The notes below the pieces were generated by a model. The model ran no database searches and had not been told where the DNA came from. It saw nothing but the letters and a program-made list of their open reading frames with translations. DNA of 64,000 nucleotides from Mycobacterium haemophilum DSM 44634 (lineage in GTDB: Bacteria; Actinomycetota; Actinomycetes; Mycobacteriales; Mycobacteriaceae). Of the stretch, positions 7,672-15,052 are shown in pieces. The stretch covers positions 3,518,687 through 3,582,686 of the forward strand of contig NZ_CP011883.2 of assembly GCF_000340435.2 (NCBI RefSeq), given 5' to 3'. The position numbers and the translations under genes are program-made. Position 1 is the first letter of the stretch. The number at the start of each line of letters is the position of its first letter.

Positions 7672-9321
7672 ATGACCGATGGGCCGTTGATAGTGCAGTC
7701 CGATAAGACGGTGCTGCTCGAGGTGGACCATGAGCTGGCCGATGCGGCACGTGCCGCCATCGCGCCGTTCGCCGAGCTGGAACGCGCACCCGAACACGTG
7801 CACACCTACCGCATCACACCGCTGGCGTTGTGGAATGCCCGCGCCGCCGGCCATGACGCCGAACAAGTCGTCGACGCGTTGGTCAGTCACTCCCGCTACG
7901 CGGTACCGCAGCCGCTGCTGGTCGACATCGTCGACACCATGGCCCGCTATGGGCGGCTGCAGTTGGTCAAGAATCCTGCCCACGGCCTGACGCTGGTCAG
8001 CCTGGATCGCGCGGTGCTCGAGGAGGTGTTGCGTAACAAAAAGATCGCACCGATGCTGGGCACCCGGATTGACGACGACACCGTCATCGTCCATCCTAGC
8101 GAGCGCGGCCGGGTCAAACAGATGCTGCTCAAGATTGGTTGGCCCGCAGAGGATCTCGCTGGTTACGTCGACGGTGAAGCGCACCCAATCAGCCTGCTGC
8201 AAGACGGTTGGCAGCTGCGCGACTACCAGCGGCTGGCTGCCGACTCATTCTGGTCTGGCGGCTCCGGGGTGGTGGTGCTGCCGTGTGGCGCCGGCAAAAC
8301 GCTGGTGGGGGCGGCCGCGATGGCGAAAGCCGGAGCGACGACGCTGATCCTTGTCACCAACATCGTCGCCGCCCGACAGTGGAAACGCGAGCTAGTCGCG
8401 CGCACCTCGCTGACCGAGGACGAGATCGGCGAATACTCCGGGGAGCGCAAGGAAATCCGGCCGGTGACCATCTCGACCTACCAAATGATCACCCGCCGCA
8501 CCAAGGGCGAGTACCGGCATCTGGAACTCTTCGACAGCCGCGACTGGGGGCTGATCATCTACGACGAGGTGCACCTGTTGCCGGCGCCGGTGTTCCGGAT
8601 GACCGCCGACCTGCAGTCCAAGCGGCGGCTGGGCCTGACCGCCACGTTGATCCGCGAAGACGGCTGTGAAGGCGACGTGTTTTCCCTGATCGGCCCGAAA
8701 CGCTATGACGCGCCGTGGAAGGACATCGAGGCGCAGGGCTGGATCGCGCCAGCGGAGTGCGTCGAAGTTCGGGTCACCATGACAGACAACGAGAGGATGA
8801 CCTACGCTACCGCCGAACCCGAAGAACGCTACCGTGTTTGCTCGACGGCGCATTCGAAGATTGCGGTGGTCAAATCGGTGCTGAGTCGACACCCCGGCGA
8901 GCAAACCCTGGTGATCGGTGCCTACTTGGATCAGCTCGACGAGCTTGGCGCGGAACTCAATGCTCCGGTCATTCAAGGATCGACGAAAACCAAAGAACGC
9001 GAAGCGCTGTTCGACGCCTTCCGCCGCGGTGAAGTCTCCACGCTGGTGGTGTCCAAGGTCGCCAACTTCTCCATTGACTTGCCGGAAGCAGCTGTGGCGG
9101 TGCAGGTTTCGGGAACATTTGGCTCACGTCAAGAGGAGGCGCAGCGACTGGGCCGGTTGCTGCGACCCAAGGCCGACGGCGGTGGAGCCATCTTCTACTC
9201 CGTGGTTGCCCGCGACAGCCTGGACGCCGAGTACGCCGCACACCGGCAGCGATTCTTAGCCGAGCAAGGCTACGGCTACATCATCCGCGACGCCGACGAC
9301 CTGCTGGGCCCGGCGATCTAG
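7672..9321 (+). CDS. xpb: XPB/ERCC3-type DNA repair helicase
   Basis: Superfamily 2 3'-5' DNA helicase of 549 residues, orthologue of Rv0861c. An N-terminal damage-recognition-like region (1-180) precedes the Q-motif region QLRDYQRLAAD, Walker A CGAGKT (about residues 204-210), the DEVH box (about 298), motif III GLTATLIRED, and motif VI QEEAQRLGRLLRPKADG near 500. ATG at 7672 follows a weak GGGC site and gives the conserved MTDGPLIVQSDKTVLLEV start; the longer frame overlapping Rv0862c is not used. The bacterial homologues of the TFIIH subunit unwind DNA for repair. Confidence 0.94.
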   Translation: MTDGPLIVQSDKTVLLEVDHELADAARAAIAPFAELERAPEHVHTYRITPLALWNARAAGHDAEQVVDALVSHSRYAVPQPLLVDIVDTMARYGRLQLVKNPAHGLTLVSLDRAVLEEVLRNKKIAPMLGTRIDDDTVIVHPSERGRVKQMLLKIGWPAEDLAGYVDGEAHPISLLQDGWQLRDYQRLAADSFWSGGSGVVVLPCGAGKTLVGAAAMAKAGATTLILVTNIVAARQWKRELVARTSLTEDEIGEYSGERKEIRPVTISTYQMITRRTKGEYRHLELFDSRDWGLIIYDEVHLLPAPVFRMTADLQSKRRLGLTATLIREDGCEGDVFSLIGPKRYDAPWKDIEAQGWIAPAECVEVRVTMTDNERMTYATAEPEERYRVCSTAHSKIAVVKSVLSRHPGEQTLVIGAYLDQLDELGAELNAPVIQGSTKTKEREALFDAFRRGEVSTLVVSKVANFSIDLPEAAVAVQVSGTFGSRQEEAQRLGRLLRPKADGGGAIFYSVVARDSLDAEYAAHRQRFLAEQGYGYIIRDADDLLGPAI

Positions 9322-9724
9322 ACCGACAGGATGGTCGCTGACGAGGTCCCAGGCGCGCCATACACCTGGGCCAGCCCCGACGCTCCGATCGGCTCGCCGT
9401 TGGCAATCAGCCGGACGTCGGTGTTGACCGGAATCGATCCGTGGATCTCGGTGGCACCGTCGGCGAGGCGTCTTCCGCCCGTGGGGTCGTCAGTGAAGGC
9501 GCCGCGAGGGTGCTGTCCAGGCCGACGGCGATGCCGATACCGTACTTAGTCCACGCCACTACCATCCCGCGACGCGGCAACAACAACTCGCCCGTCTGTC
9601 CGGCACTGCAACGCGGACACCGCGGCTGCGCAGGAAAGGTGGTGGCGCCACAGTCGCCGCATTGACCGCCGATCAGCTGCGGGTTCCCGGCAGGCCAGGT
9701 CAAGATTTCGGGGGCGAGCGCCTT
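9318..9724 (-). pseudogene. Relic of a DUF35 protein fused by deletion to a thiolase C-terminus
   Basis: The upstream part in one frame reads LAPEI.TWP, then a zinc ribbon CGDCGATTFPAQPRCPRC and LLPRRGMVVAWT, the rubredoxin-like N-terminus of DUF35 acyl-CoA-binding partners. About 60 codons on, another frame reads GAFTDDPTGGRRLADGATEI, PVNTD..LIANGEPIGASGL and QVYGAPGTSSATIL, the end of an SCP-x/lipid-transfer thiolase. The DUF35 OB-fold and nearly all of the thiolase are missing. Inside the thiolase part the GASGL and GLAQVYG blocks are joined directly, removing the intervening helix region. DUF35-thiolase pairs are common in mycobacterial sterol and fatty-acid degradation. The stop overlaps that of xpb tail to tail. 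Confidence 0.7.
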
Positions 9725-9835
9725 CCCAGATCGGGTGCTGCTCTCCGCGCGGTACCCATGTGGCGTGCGGGGCTGATGAAGCAACCGCACGATGACAGGT
9801 ATCTTGAGATCGCAGTCGCAACCTAGGAGATGACG

Positions 9836-10129
9836 ATGCCAGTGACGGTGCTACTCGAACTGAAATTCAAGCCGGAAGCGGTGCAAACGGCTCGCGACGT
9901 CATGGGCCGGGCGCTGCGGGACACCCGGGCGTTCGACGGGAACCTCCGCACCGACGTCCTCGTCGATCAGGACGACGAGGCGCACTGGATCATCTACGAA
10001 CTCTGGGACACGGTCGAGCACGACGAGGCCTACCGCAGATTTCGTGCCGGCGACGGTCGATTGACGGAGCTGCCTTCACTGCTGGCCGCGCCTCCGGTCA
10101 AGACGAGATACGTTGCTACCGATATCTAG
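9836..10129 (+). CDS. Antibiotic biosynthesis monooxygenase (ABM) domain protein
   Basis: Protein of 97 residues with the ferredoxin-like dimeric alpha/beta barrel of ABM/quinol monooxygenases. Seen: the opening beta strand PVTVLLELKFKPE, the central LRTDVLVDQDDEAHWIIYELWDT block, and the tail PPVKTRYVATDI. ATG 9836 is preferred over ATG 9830, because AGGAG at 9825-9829 is 6 bases before 9836 but touches 9830. The substrate cannot be read from sequence. It converges on the P450 gene with 6 bases between stops. Confidence 0.78.
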   Translation: MPVTVLLELKFKPEAVQTARDVMGRALRDTRAFDGNLRTDVLVDQDDEAHWIIYELWDTVEHDEAYRRFRAGDGRLTELPSLLAAPPVKTRYVATDI

Positions 10130-10135
10130 TTCGGT

Positions 10136-11545
10136 TTAGCGGCGACGGTGCAGGCGTAGGCGCAGGTTCTTGGGCTTGAGTGTCATTGTCTCCGCCACCT
10201 CGAGTTGGTAACCGGGGTGTGGCTCCACGGTGAATTGATGCACGATCATCGCCAACGCCAATACCATTTCGTGGAGGGCGAATTGGCGGCCGATGCAGGC
10301 ACGGGGCCCGGTACCAAAGGGCTTGTAGGTATACGGGGGCAGCTTGCGCAGGTTTTCGGGCAGGAAGCGGTCGGGGTTGAAGTCGTGAGCGTCGGGCCCC
10401 CAGGCGCGGTCGCGGTGCGCGGCGGGAAGCAGGACCAACACCCAATCCCCTTGCCGAAAGCTGTATTTGCCGTTTTCAAGTGTGGTGTCGCGGCGGGCTT
10501 TACGTAGGTATCCGGGCGCCACCGGCCACAGGCGCAGGGTTTCGTCGACGATGCGGCGTAGGTAGCGCAGCTTGGCGATGTCGCCGAACGATACGTCGGG
10601 AATGCCGCGGTCGGGCCAGCGTTGGTCGACTTCGCGGCGGGCTCGGGCGGCGACGTCGGGGTGGATGGACAGGTAGTGCAGGGCGAACGCGATGGCGTTG
10701 GCCGAGGTTTCGCTGCCGGCGACCAGCAGCGTGAGGATCTGGTTGATGATGTTGTCGGTGTCGAGATGCTCGCCGGTGTCGGGATCGGTGTTGTGCAGCA
10801 TGATGTCGAGCATGTCGTCGCGGGGGCCTGCGGTCGGGTTGCGGCGCCGAGCCTCGATGATGTCGCAGACCTGACGGCGGATGTAGGCGTTGTCTGCGAC
10901 ATGCTGTTGGTGGTGTTTTTGCCCGAAGAGTTTGTCATAGAACGGTATGGCATCGGTGCGGGCGGTAAGTCGAAAGTAGCTGAGTTCACGGATGACAGCG
11001 GCGACAAACGCGTTGTCGCCGGGGTCACTGAGCTTGCTGAACGAATAGCCCAGTCCGGCACGAGCGATGATTTCGATGGTGAGTCGGTTCGCTTGAGCGG
11101 GGATGTCGATCCAGGACTGGCCGGCGCTATCGGTATCCCAGAACTCGACGAGTTCACGTACCGTAGCAGCCATGGTGTCGTGGTAAGCCATCATCGCTGT
11201 TTTGGTGAAGGCCGGCATTAAAATGTTGTGCGCCTTGCGCCAGTTAGGTTCCTCGTTATCGGCGGTGAACAGCCCGTCACCCATCAGGAGGCGCAATTTG
11301 CGCATCACGGGTCCAATGTGTTTTTCCCACACGGTTTCGTCATTGACCTCGTCAATCAAAGCGGGGTCGGCCAGCGCGATAATCGACAGGCCGAAGATGC
11401 GTTGCTCGACGATTCCGCTGCCGAGCTTGCCGAACTCGGCGGCCAGTCCCTGGGCGGGTTTGGCGAAGTCGGTCGTGAGAAGATCACCAACAATAGGCAA
11501 CCGAAAGCGAGGGTGCGGAATCGGCGTGGCGGTAGCCAAAGTCAT
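10136..11545 (-). CDS. Cytochrome P450
   Basis: Heme monooxygenase of 469 residues. The I-helix oxygen-binding motif is AGSETS (about 278-283), the K-helix ExxR is ETLR, and the heme loop FGTGPRACIG puts the axial Cys at about 417. The heme loop with KPFGTGPRACIGRQFALHE resembles the CYP102/long-chain fatty-acid type rather than the usual mycobacterial CYP125/CYP51 types, but there is no fused reductase. The start ATG overlaps the stop of the membrane protein in ATGA (11542-11545), so it is the last gene of the XRE-ImmA-membrane protein-P450 unit. I know no orthologue at this place in H37Rv. No ferredoxin or reductase gene is adjacent; the substrate is unknown. Confidence 0.9.
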   Translation of the reverse strand: MTLATATPIPHPRFRLPIVGDLLTTDFAKPAQGLAAEFGKLGSGIVEQRIFGLSIIALADPALIDEVNDETVWEKHIGPVMRKLRLLMGDGLFTADNEEPNWRKAHNILMPAFTKTAMMAYHDTMAATVRELVEFWDTDSAGQSWIDIPAQANRLTIEIIARAGLGYSFSKLSDPGDNAFVAAVIRELSYFRLTARTDAIPFYDKLFGQKHHQQHVADNAYIRRQVCDIIEARRRNPTAGPRDDMLDIMLHNTDPDTGEHLDTDNIINQILTLLVAGSETSANAIAFALHYLSIHPDVAARARREVDQRWPDRGIPDVSFGDIAKLRYLRRIVDETLRLWPVAPGYLRKARRDTTLENGKYSFRQGDWVLVLLPAAHRDRAWGPDAHDFNPDRFLPENLRKLPPYTYKPFGTGPRACIGRQFALHEMVLALAMIVHQFTVEPHPGYQLEVAETMTLKPKNLRLRLHRRR

Positions 11546-12747
11546 ACGGACGGGCTCACTTTCATCGTGTCAAGTCCGGATACTGTGGTGTGCTCACTGG
11601 TGGCGTAGGCGGCCGGCCACCATTTCGCCAGCTTCAACAGCCCGGTTACTTCTTCCTCAAGGTTGGTTGCCCGCGACACCCCGATCAGCGCTACTTCGCG
11701 TGGTTCAGGCGTGGCGCCAGCAGCTTTGGCTCTGACGGCCTGCGCCAGGTGAAGAGCCTCAATCGCTGCGTCGTGTTCGCGGGCCGGCACAGTGTTAGCT
11801 TTCCCGAGGAAGCCAACCAGATGATGTCGGGGCATTTCGCGGCAATAGGGGCGCAGCTGCAAGATGGCGTCCCGGATTTCGACGACGGTTTGATGTAGTT
11901 GCAGCGTGGTTTTGAGGTGGCGATGGTCATCGATGTCGAGGTCGAAAGCGCATTCCGGGACCGCAGTTCTCATGCTCTGCCGCAACGGCTGCAACTTACG
12001 CCAGCTCCGGCTGATCGGATCCAGCCCAAGACAGCCGAGCAACTTCATCAGACACGGCACAGCAGCGATCATGCAGACACCGGCCGCCGTGTAGAAATTA
12101 ATGGACCTGTGGAACCGCAGCCTGTAGTCAGCGGTGTTGGTCCAGCCAAGCTGGTCAGCAATCGGCAGGCCCATGTCTTGCAAGCAGGTCAGTGCAAGCA
12201 GTGCACCCAGCAGCAGGGTGCTGATGGCGATGAGGCGTTCGCGGCGCTGGGCAACGGTACGCAGCTCAAGCACAGACCTCCATACAAGGTGCACAGCTAG
12301 GACCAGCAACATGGTCATGCCGAAGGTCCAGGCGGCAACGCGATCCCAACCACCGGCGACTTCAAGGGGCTCTCCGAGGGCCCGAGCGCCGGTGCCACAG
12401 ATGAGGTATGCCGCGCACAAAACCAGCGCGGCCAGCCGATAATATCGATGCTTCTTGCGCGTTTTGGCCGCCGACAACCCCGTCCACAGCAAGGTGAACC
12501 CAATAAATTCAGTGCCAACGAAGCCCACCACAGCGCCATAGAGTTGCTGGGCATCGGCCGGCGCCATGGACAGCGTGTCCTGCACAAGATGCTCGTGCAA
12601 CAGCTGAGCCAACAGTGCCAATGCCAGCGTGTTGTTGAGGTATCTGCCATACAGGTTGTTGTTGAACCATCGGTAGCGCGCGACGACAATGATCGCCATA
12701 AACGTGATGAACGGCCAGGCGATCGCGCCTGGCACCGTCGAGCTCAT
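11542..12747 (-). CDS. Multipass membrane protein, MAB_1171c-like family
   Basis: Protein of 401 residues. The N-terminal half has about seven hydrophobic segments (roughly residues 8-23, 38-58, 68-90, 103-122, 137-155, 172-190 and 218-240) with short charged loops. The C-terminal 160 residues are soluble, opening with DPISRSWRKLQPL, then VPECAFDLDIDDHRHLKTTLQLHQTVVEIRDAILQLRPY. This layout matches the actinobacterial family named after MAB_1171c, called a putative transporter and often found with XRE and ImmA genes; the family call is from memory. ATG 12747 follows AGGAAAT. Its stop overlaps the P450 start. A transport role is unproven; it could equally be a membrane sensor. Confidence 0.75.
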   Translation of the reverse strand: MSSTVPGAIAWPFITFMAIIVVARYRWFNNNLYGRYLNNTLALALLAQLLHEHLVQDTLSMAPADAQQLYGAVVGFVGTEFIGFTLLWTGLSAAKTRKKHRYYRLAALVLCAAYLICGTGARALGEPLEVAGGWDRVAAWTFGMTMLLVLAVHLVWRSVLELRTVAQRRERLIAISTLLLGALLALTCLQDMGLPIADQLGWTNTADYRLRFHRSINFYTAAGVCMIAAVPCLMKLLGCLGLDPISRSWRKLQPLRQSMRTAVPECAFDLDIDDHRHLKTTLQLHQTVVEIRDAILQLRPYCREMPRHHLVGFLGKANTVPAREHDAAIEALHLAQAVRAKAAGATPEPREVALIGVSRATNLEEEVTGLLKLAKWWPAAYATSEHTTVSGLDTMKVSPSV

Positions 12748-12763
12748 CAATGGATTTCCTAAG

Positions 12764-13264
12764 TCAGGCGCGGTGGAAAAAGGCGTTGCGCATCATCGAT
12801 TTCTGCTCGCCGGCTTCGACTGCGGCAATCATCAACATATTCGCGAACATTTCAGCGCCACGCTCTTGATCGTCCACAAAGACTTTGCGCCCCAGCACAC
12901 TTTGCACGGTGGTGGGATCGATGTCGGGCAGCAGTTTGCCGAGCATCTCAACGTTCGGCGTGCTGTTGGTACCGGCTTGTTGACCACCCGCGTGTCCCAA
13001 CACCATGTGCCCGATTTCGTGGCACACGATTTGATCGATGTGGTAGTCCGACGTCCCGGCTTGGTGAAAGATCAGGTCGTCGTCATCGCGGATTAACCAT
13101 AAACCACACGGACTTTCGGTGAACGCCGAGGTATCGGTGGGGATGAGCCGGATGGGCCGACCTCGTTGACGGGCGAGGTTCTCAATGAAGACGTCCCTGT
13201 TCCAAGGCACAGGAATGGGCAACTTGCGTGCGAGAGCGAGCATCTCGGCATTAGGCATTGCCAT
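12764..13264 (-). CDS. ImmA/IrrE-family metallo-endopeptidase
   Basis: Protein of 166 residues with the gluzincin motif HEIGH at 82-86 inside QIVCHEIGHMVLGH and a downstream E in DDQERGAEMFANML as the likely third zinc ligand. ImmA/IrrE proteases typically cleave a cognate XRE repressor, and the XRE gene lies directly upstream, overlapping this gene by 14 bases. ATG 13264 is placed after AGGAAGGTGA. CGLWLIRDDDDLIFHQ resembles the domain before the protease core in actinobacterial members. It most likely relieves repression by the XRE partner; this is inferred from family and position. Confidence 0.85.
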   Translation of the reverse strand: MAMPNAEMLALARKLPIPVPWNRDVFIENLARQRGRPIRLIPTDTSAFTESPCGLWLIRDDDDLIFHQAGTSDYHIDQIVCHEIGHMVLGHAGGQQAGTNSTPNVEMLGKLLPDIDPTTVQSVLGRKVFVDDQERGAEMFANMLMIAAVEAGEQKSMMRNAFFHRA

Positions 13265-13724
13265 TGAGATCACCTTCCTGGGAAGGGGCGACCGGCGGTA
13301 GTTGCTCAAGCTGGCGCACATGATCAACCATTGCCGCCAAACTGCTCAGGGACTGGGGAGTTAAGCCGGAGGCACGCATTGCCAGGTCGCGTACTCCGCT
13401 GTCACGTAGCGCTTGGATGAGGTTGAGCTGGGCGTCGATGTGCGGATCGATGCCGGGGTCGATCAAGTAGGACGGGGAGACACCGAAGAATTCGGCGATC
13501 GCCCGCAAGTGCTGCACAGTCGGGTTGTTTTTGACCCCCGCGCGCAGCTGCCACATGTAGGCCGAGCTGATCGACACCCCGGTCTGCTTGGTAATGGCCT
13601 CCGCGGCGGCCGCGTTGGACAGCGGCGGCTCAGCCGGGTTTCGCATGATCTTGAAGAGTTTGTCGAGCTTTACCGACAGCTCAGATTTGCCCGAGGGCTT
13701 GTCAGACCCAACCGTGCTGGTCAA
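13251..13724 (-). CDS. XRE-family regulator with EspR-like architecture
   Basis: DNA-binding protein of 157 residues. The helix-turn-helix lies about residues 38-88 (AAAAEAITKQTGVSISSAYMWQLRAGVKNNP), followed by EFFGVSPSYLID and a C-terminal helical domain LRDSGVRDLAMRASGLTPQSL, which closely parallels the dimerisation domain of the M. tuberculosis nucleoid regulator EspR. TTG at 13724 is the first usable start, after GAGGG; the next Met is residue 27. First gene of the minus-strand unit with ImmA, the membrane protein and P450, and divergent from the unknown gene at 13851. It probably represses both directions from the 125-bp gap. Confidence 0.83.
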   Translation of the reverse strand: MTSTVGSDKPSGKSELSVKLDKLFKIMRNPAEPPLSNAAAAEAITKQTGVSISSAYMWQLRAGVKNNPTVQHLRAIAEFFGVSPSYLIDPGIDPHIDAQLNLIQALRDSGVRDLAMRASGLTPQSLSSLAAMVDHVRQLEQLPPVAPSQEGDLNGNA

Positions 13725-13818
13725 TATACCCTCGTTTCATATGTTGTCCCGCGGTATGCGCCGAGGTTACTACACGACCACGAGGGGCTCAACGCTGGAT
13801 TTATATCAGTAAATGTTG

Positions 13819-13832
13819 CATCGATATCGATG
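13819..13832. promoter_or_regulatory. 14-bp perfect palindrome, candidate XRE operator
   Basis: CATCGATATCGATG is a perfect palindrome in the AT-rich gap between the divergent XRE gene (TTG 13724) and the unknown gene (ATG 13851), 19 bases before the latter. Its position overlaps where a promoter for the rightward gene would be. Binding by the XRE protein is inference. Confidence 0.45.
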
Positions 13833-13850
13833 TACTGTTATCAATGCATT

Positions 13851-14396
13851 ATGGCGCTCGCGACCTTCCCGAACAGCATCAACCCGGCCTGCGGCCATGG
13901 CATCGCAGGATCGGTATCCAAACGGATCGCGGCTCGTCAGCCCCGTATCACAGCCGGCGCACCAGCCTTCATAGTTACCGTTCACGGCACCCAGATGACG
14001 TTTGGCATCGATGACGACGCGTTCACGGCCTGGGTCGACAACCAAGGCGATGAGCTGGGAGGCAACCTTCCCGACCCAAGTGACAGCTGCCCCGGATCAG
14101 CCTTATCGGACCTAGTCTATGAGGCGCTCAGCGCTGGTGCACTCGTCGGCCACCCCGCGATCGAACTCAACGTCCACACTGACGGTGCCGGATACCTCGT
14201 GAGGCTCAACAATGTCGCTGGTTGTCAGCCATCGGTGGGCCTGACCAGAGGATTCCATGAAATCCATTGGCCGCCAGTTGGTCTCGCTTACGACGAATGC
14301 GCTCGCTACTTCCTGCAAGAAATTTGCGATATCGCCAATGCGCTACTCAACGACGTACTAGCCTTTGCGTGCAACGGATTCGATTTAGAGGTTTAG
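13851..14396 (+). CDS. Unknown conserved protein, family member A
   Basis: Protein of 181 residues from ATG 13851. It is clearly homologous to the gene at 49242-49694. Shared blocks are GIDDDAF..W, CPGSALSDLVYEALSAGALVG, IELNVHTDGAGYLVRLN.VAG, VGLTRG.HE..WPP and LQEICDIAN.LLND. The fold looks mixed alpha/beta with a C-terminal helix; no signal peptide or membrane segment is seen. I recognise no domain. This copy has about 25 more N-terminal residues than its paralogue, so the start is uncertain, and no good ribosome site is visible. It is divergent from the XRE-ImmA cassette, while its paralogue follows another helix-turn-helix gene. Confidence 0.7.
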   Translation: MALATFPNSINPACGHGIAGSVSKRIAARQPRITAGAPAFIVTVHGTQMTFGIDDDAFTAWVDNQGDELGGNLPDPSDSCPGSALSDLVYEALSAGALVGHPAIELNVHTDGAGYLVRLNNVAGCQPSVGLTRGFHEIHWPPVGLAYDECARYFLQEICDIANALLNDVLAFACNGFDLEV

Positions 14397-14430
14397 GTCG
14401 TGTCGTCGTCGATGCTGCGAGTTTGATTGC

Positions 14431-14973
14431 TTAATCGCATTTGCCCAGCGCGGCGAGCGCAGCGTCCACCGAGGACTCGCGCAACGCTTTATAGGGTGTA
14501 TCGGGAAACTGCAGGCAACAGTCCTGCAGCCCACCGAAAGCAACCACCGCGCGGGTCGACTCAGCGAGCGTCGGCTTCGGACCGAATACCAGCTTGCCGA
14601 GCCGGTCGCGCCACGCCAGCACCTTGTCTATCAGACCAAGGTCGGCCAGCGCCGTCAGTTCGGCCAGCACTAGTACGAGGTCCTCACGGTGCCGGTAGTG
14701 AAAATCGAAATAGCCCTGAAGCAACTCGCGGGCATCGGTGTAGCCAAGGTTTTCCTGGTCGGTAACGAATTGCTCGCCCTCGTCGATCAACGGCACCAGG
14801 ATGCTGCGCACCAGGTCTTCTCGCGAAGCGAAGTGGTAGTACAACGCGGGTTTGGTGATCCCCAGCTTGTCGGCGATGTCCTGCAGGCTGGTGCGCTGCA
14901 CGCCCTGCTGAAGAAACAGATCCCGAGCGACTTCTTGGATGCGCTGTCGGGTGCCTGACCCGGGGCTACTCAC
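14431..14973 (-). CDS. TetR-family transcriptional regulator
   Basis: Repressor of 180 residues. The N-terminal TetR helix-turn-helix lies at about residues 8-54 (TRQRIQEVARDLFLQQG, then SLQDIADKLGITKPALYYHF). The C-terminal ligand domain ends CLQFPDTPYKALRESSVDAALAALGKC. GTG 14973 is the start. It is divergent from the flavin monooxygenase at 15053, and the 79-bp gap holds two inverted repeats, so it very likely controls that gene and itself. The ligand is unknown. Confidence 0.9.
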   Translation of the reverse strand: MSSPGSGTRQRIQEVARDLFLQQGVQRTSLQDIADKLGITKPALYYHFASREDLVRSILVPLIDEGEQFVTDQENLGYTDARELLQGYFDFHYRHREDLVLVLAELTALADLGLIDKVLAWRDRLGKLVFGPKPTLAESTRAVVAFGGLQDCCLQFPDTPYKALRESSVDAALAALGKCD

Positions 14974-14991
14974 TCAACGAGCTTAACTGAC

Positions 14992-15039
14992 TTACCGATA
15001 GGTAAACACTGGTGCTAGGCTTACCGAACGTTAAGTAAG
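14992..15039. promoter_or_regulatory. Two inverted repeats, TetR operators
   Basis: TTACCGATAGGTAA at 14992-15005 is a 14-bp dyad with 5-bp arms and a 4-base centre. CTTAC-N10-GTAAG at 15020-15039 is a second dyad sharing the TTACCGA core. Both lie between divergent tetR (start 14973) and the monooxygenase (start 15053), the usual place for TetR-family operators. Confidence 0.6.
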
Positions 15040-15052
15040 TGAGGAGCTCGTC

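Noticed and set aside
11590..13096. Long plus-strand frames across the P450/ImmA cassette
   Set aside because: They are antisense shadows; the minus strand carries the P450, membrane-protein and HEIGH protease motifs.
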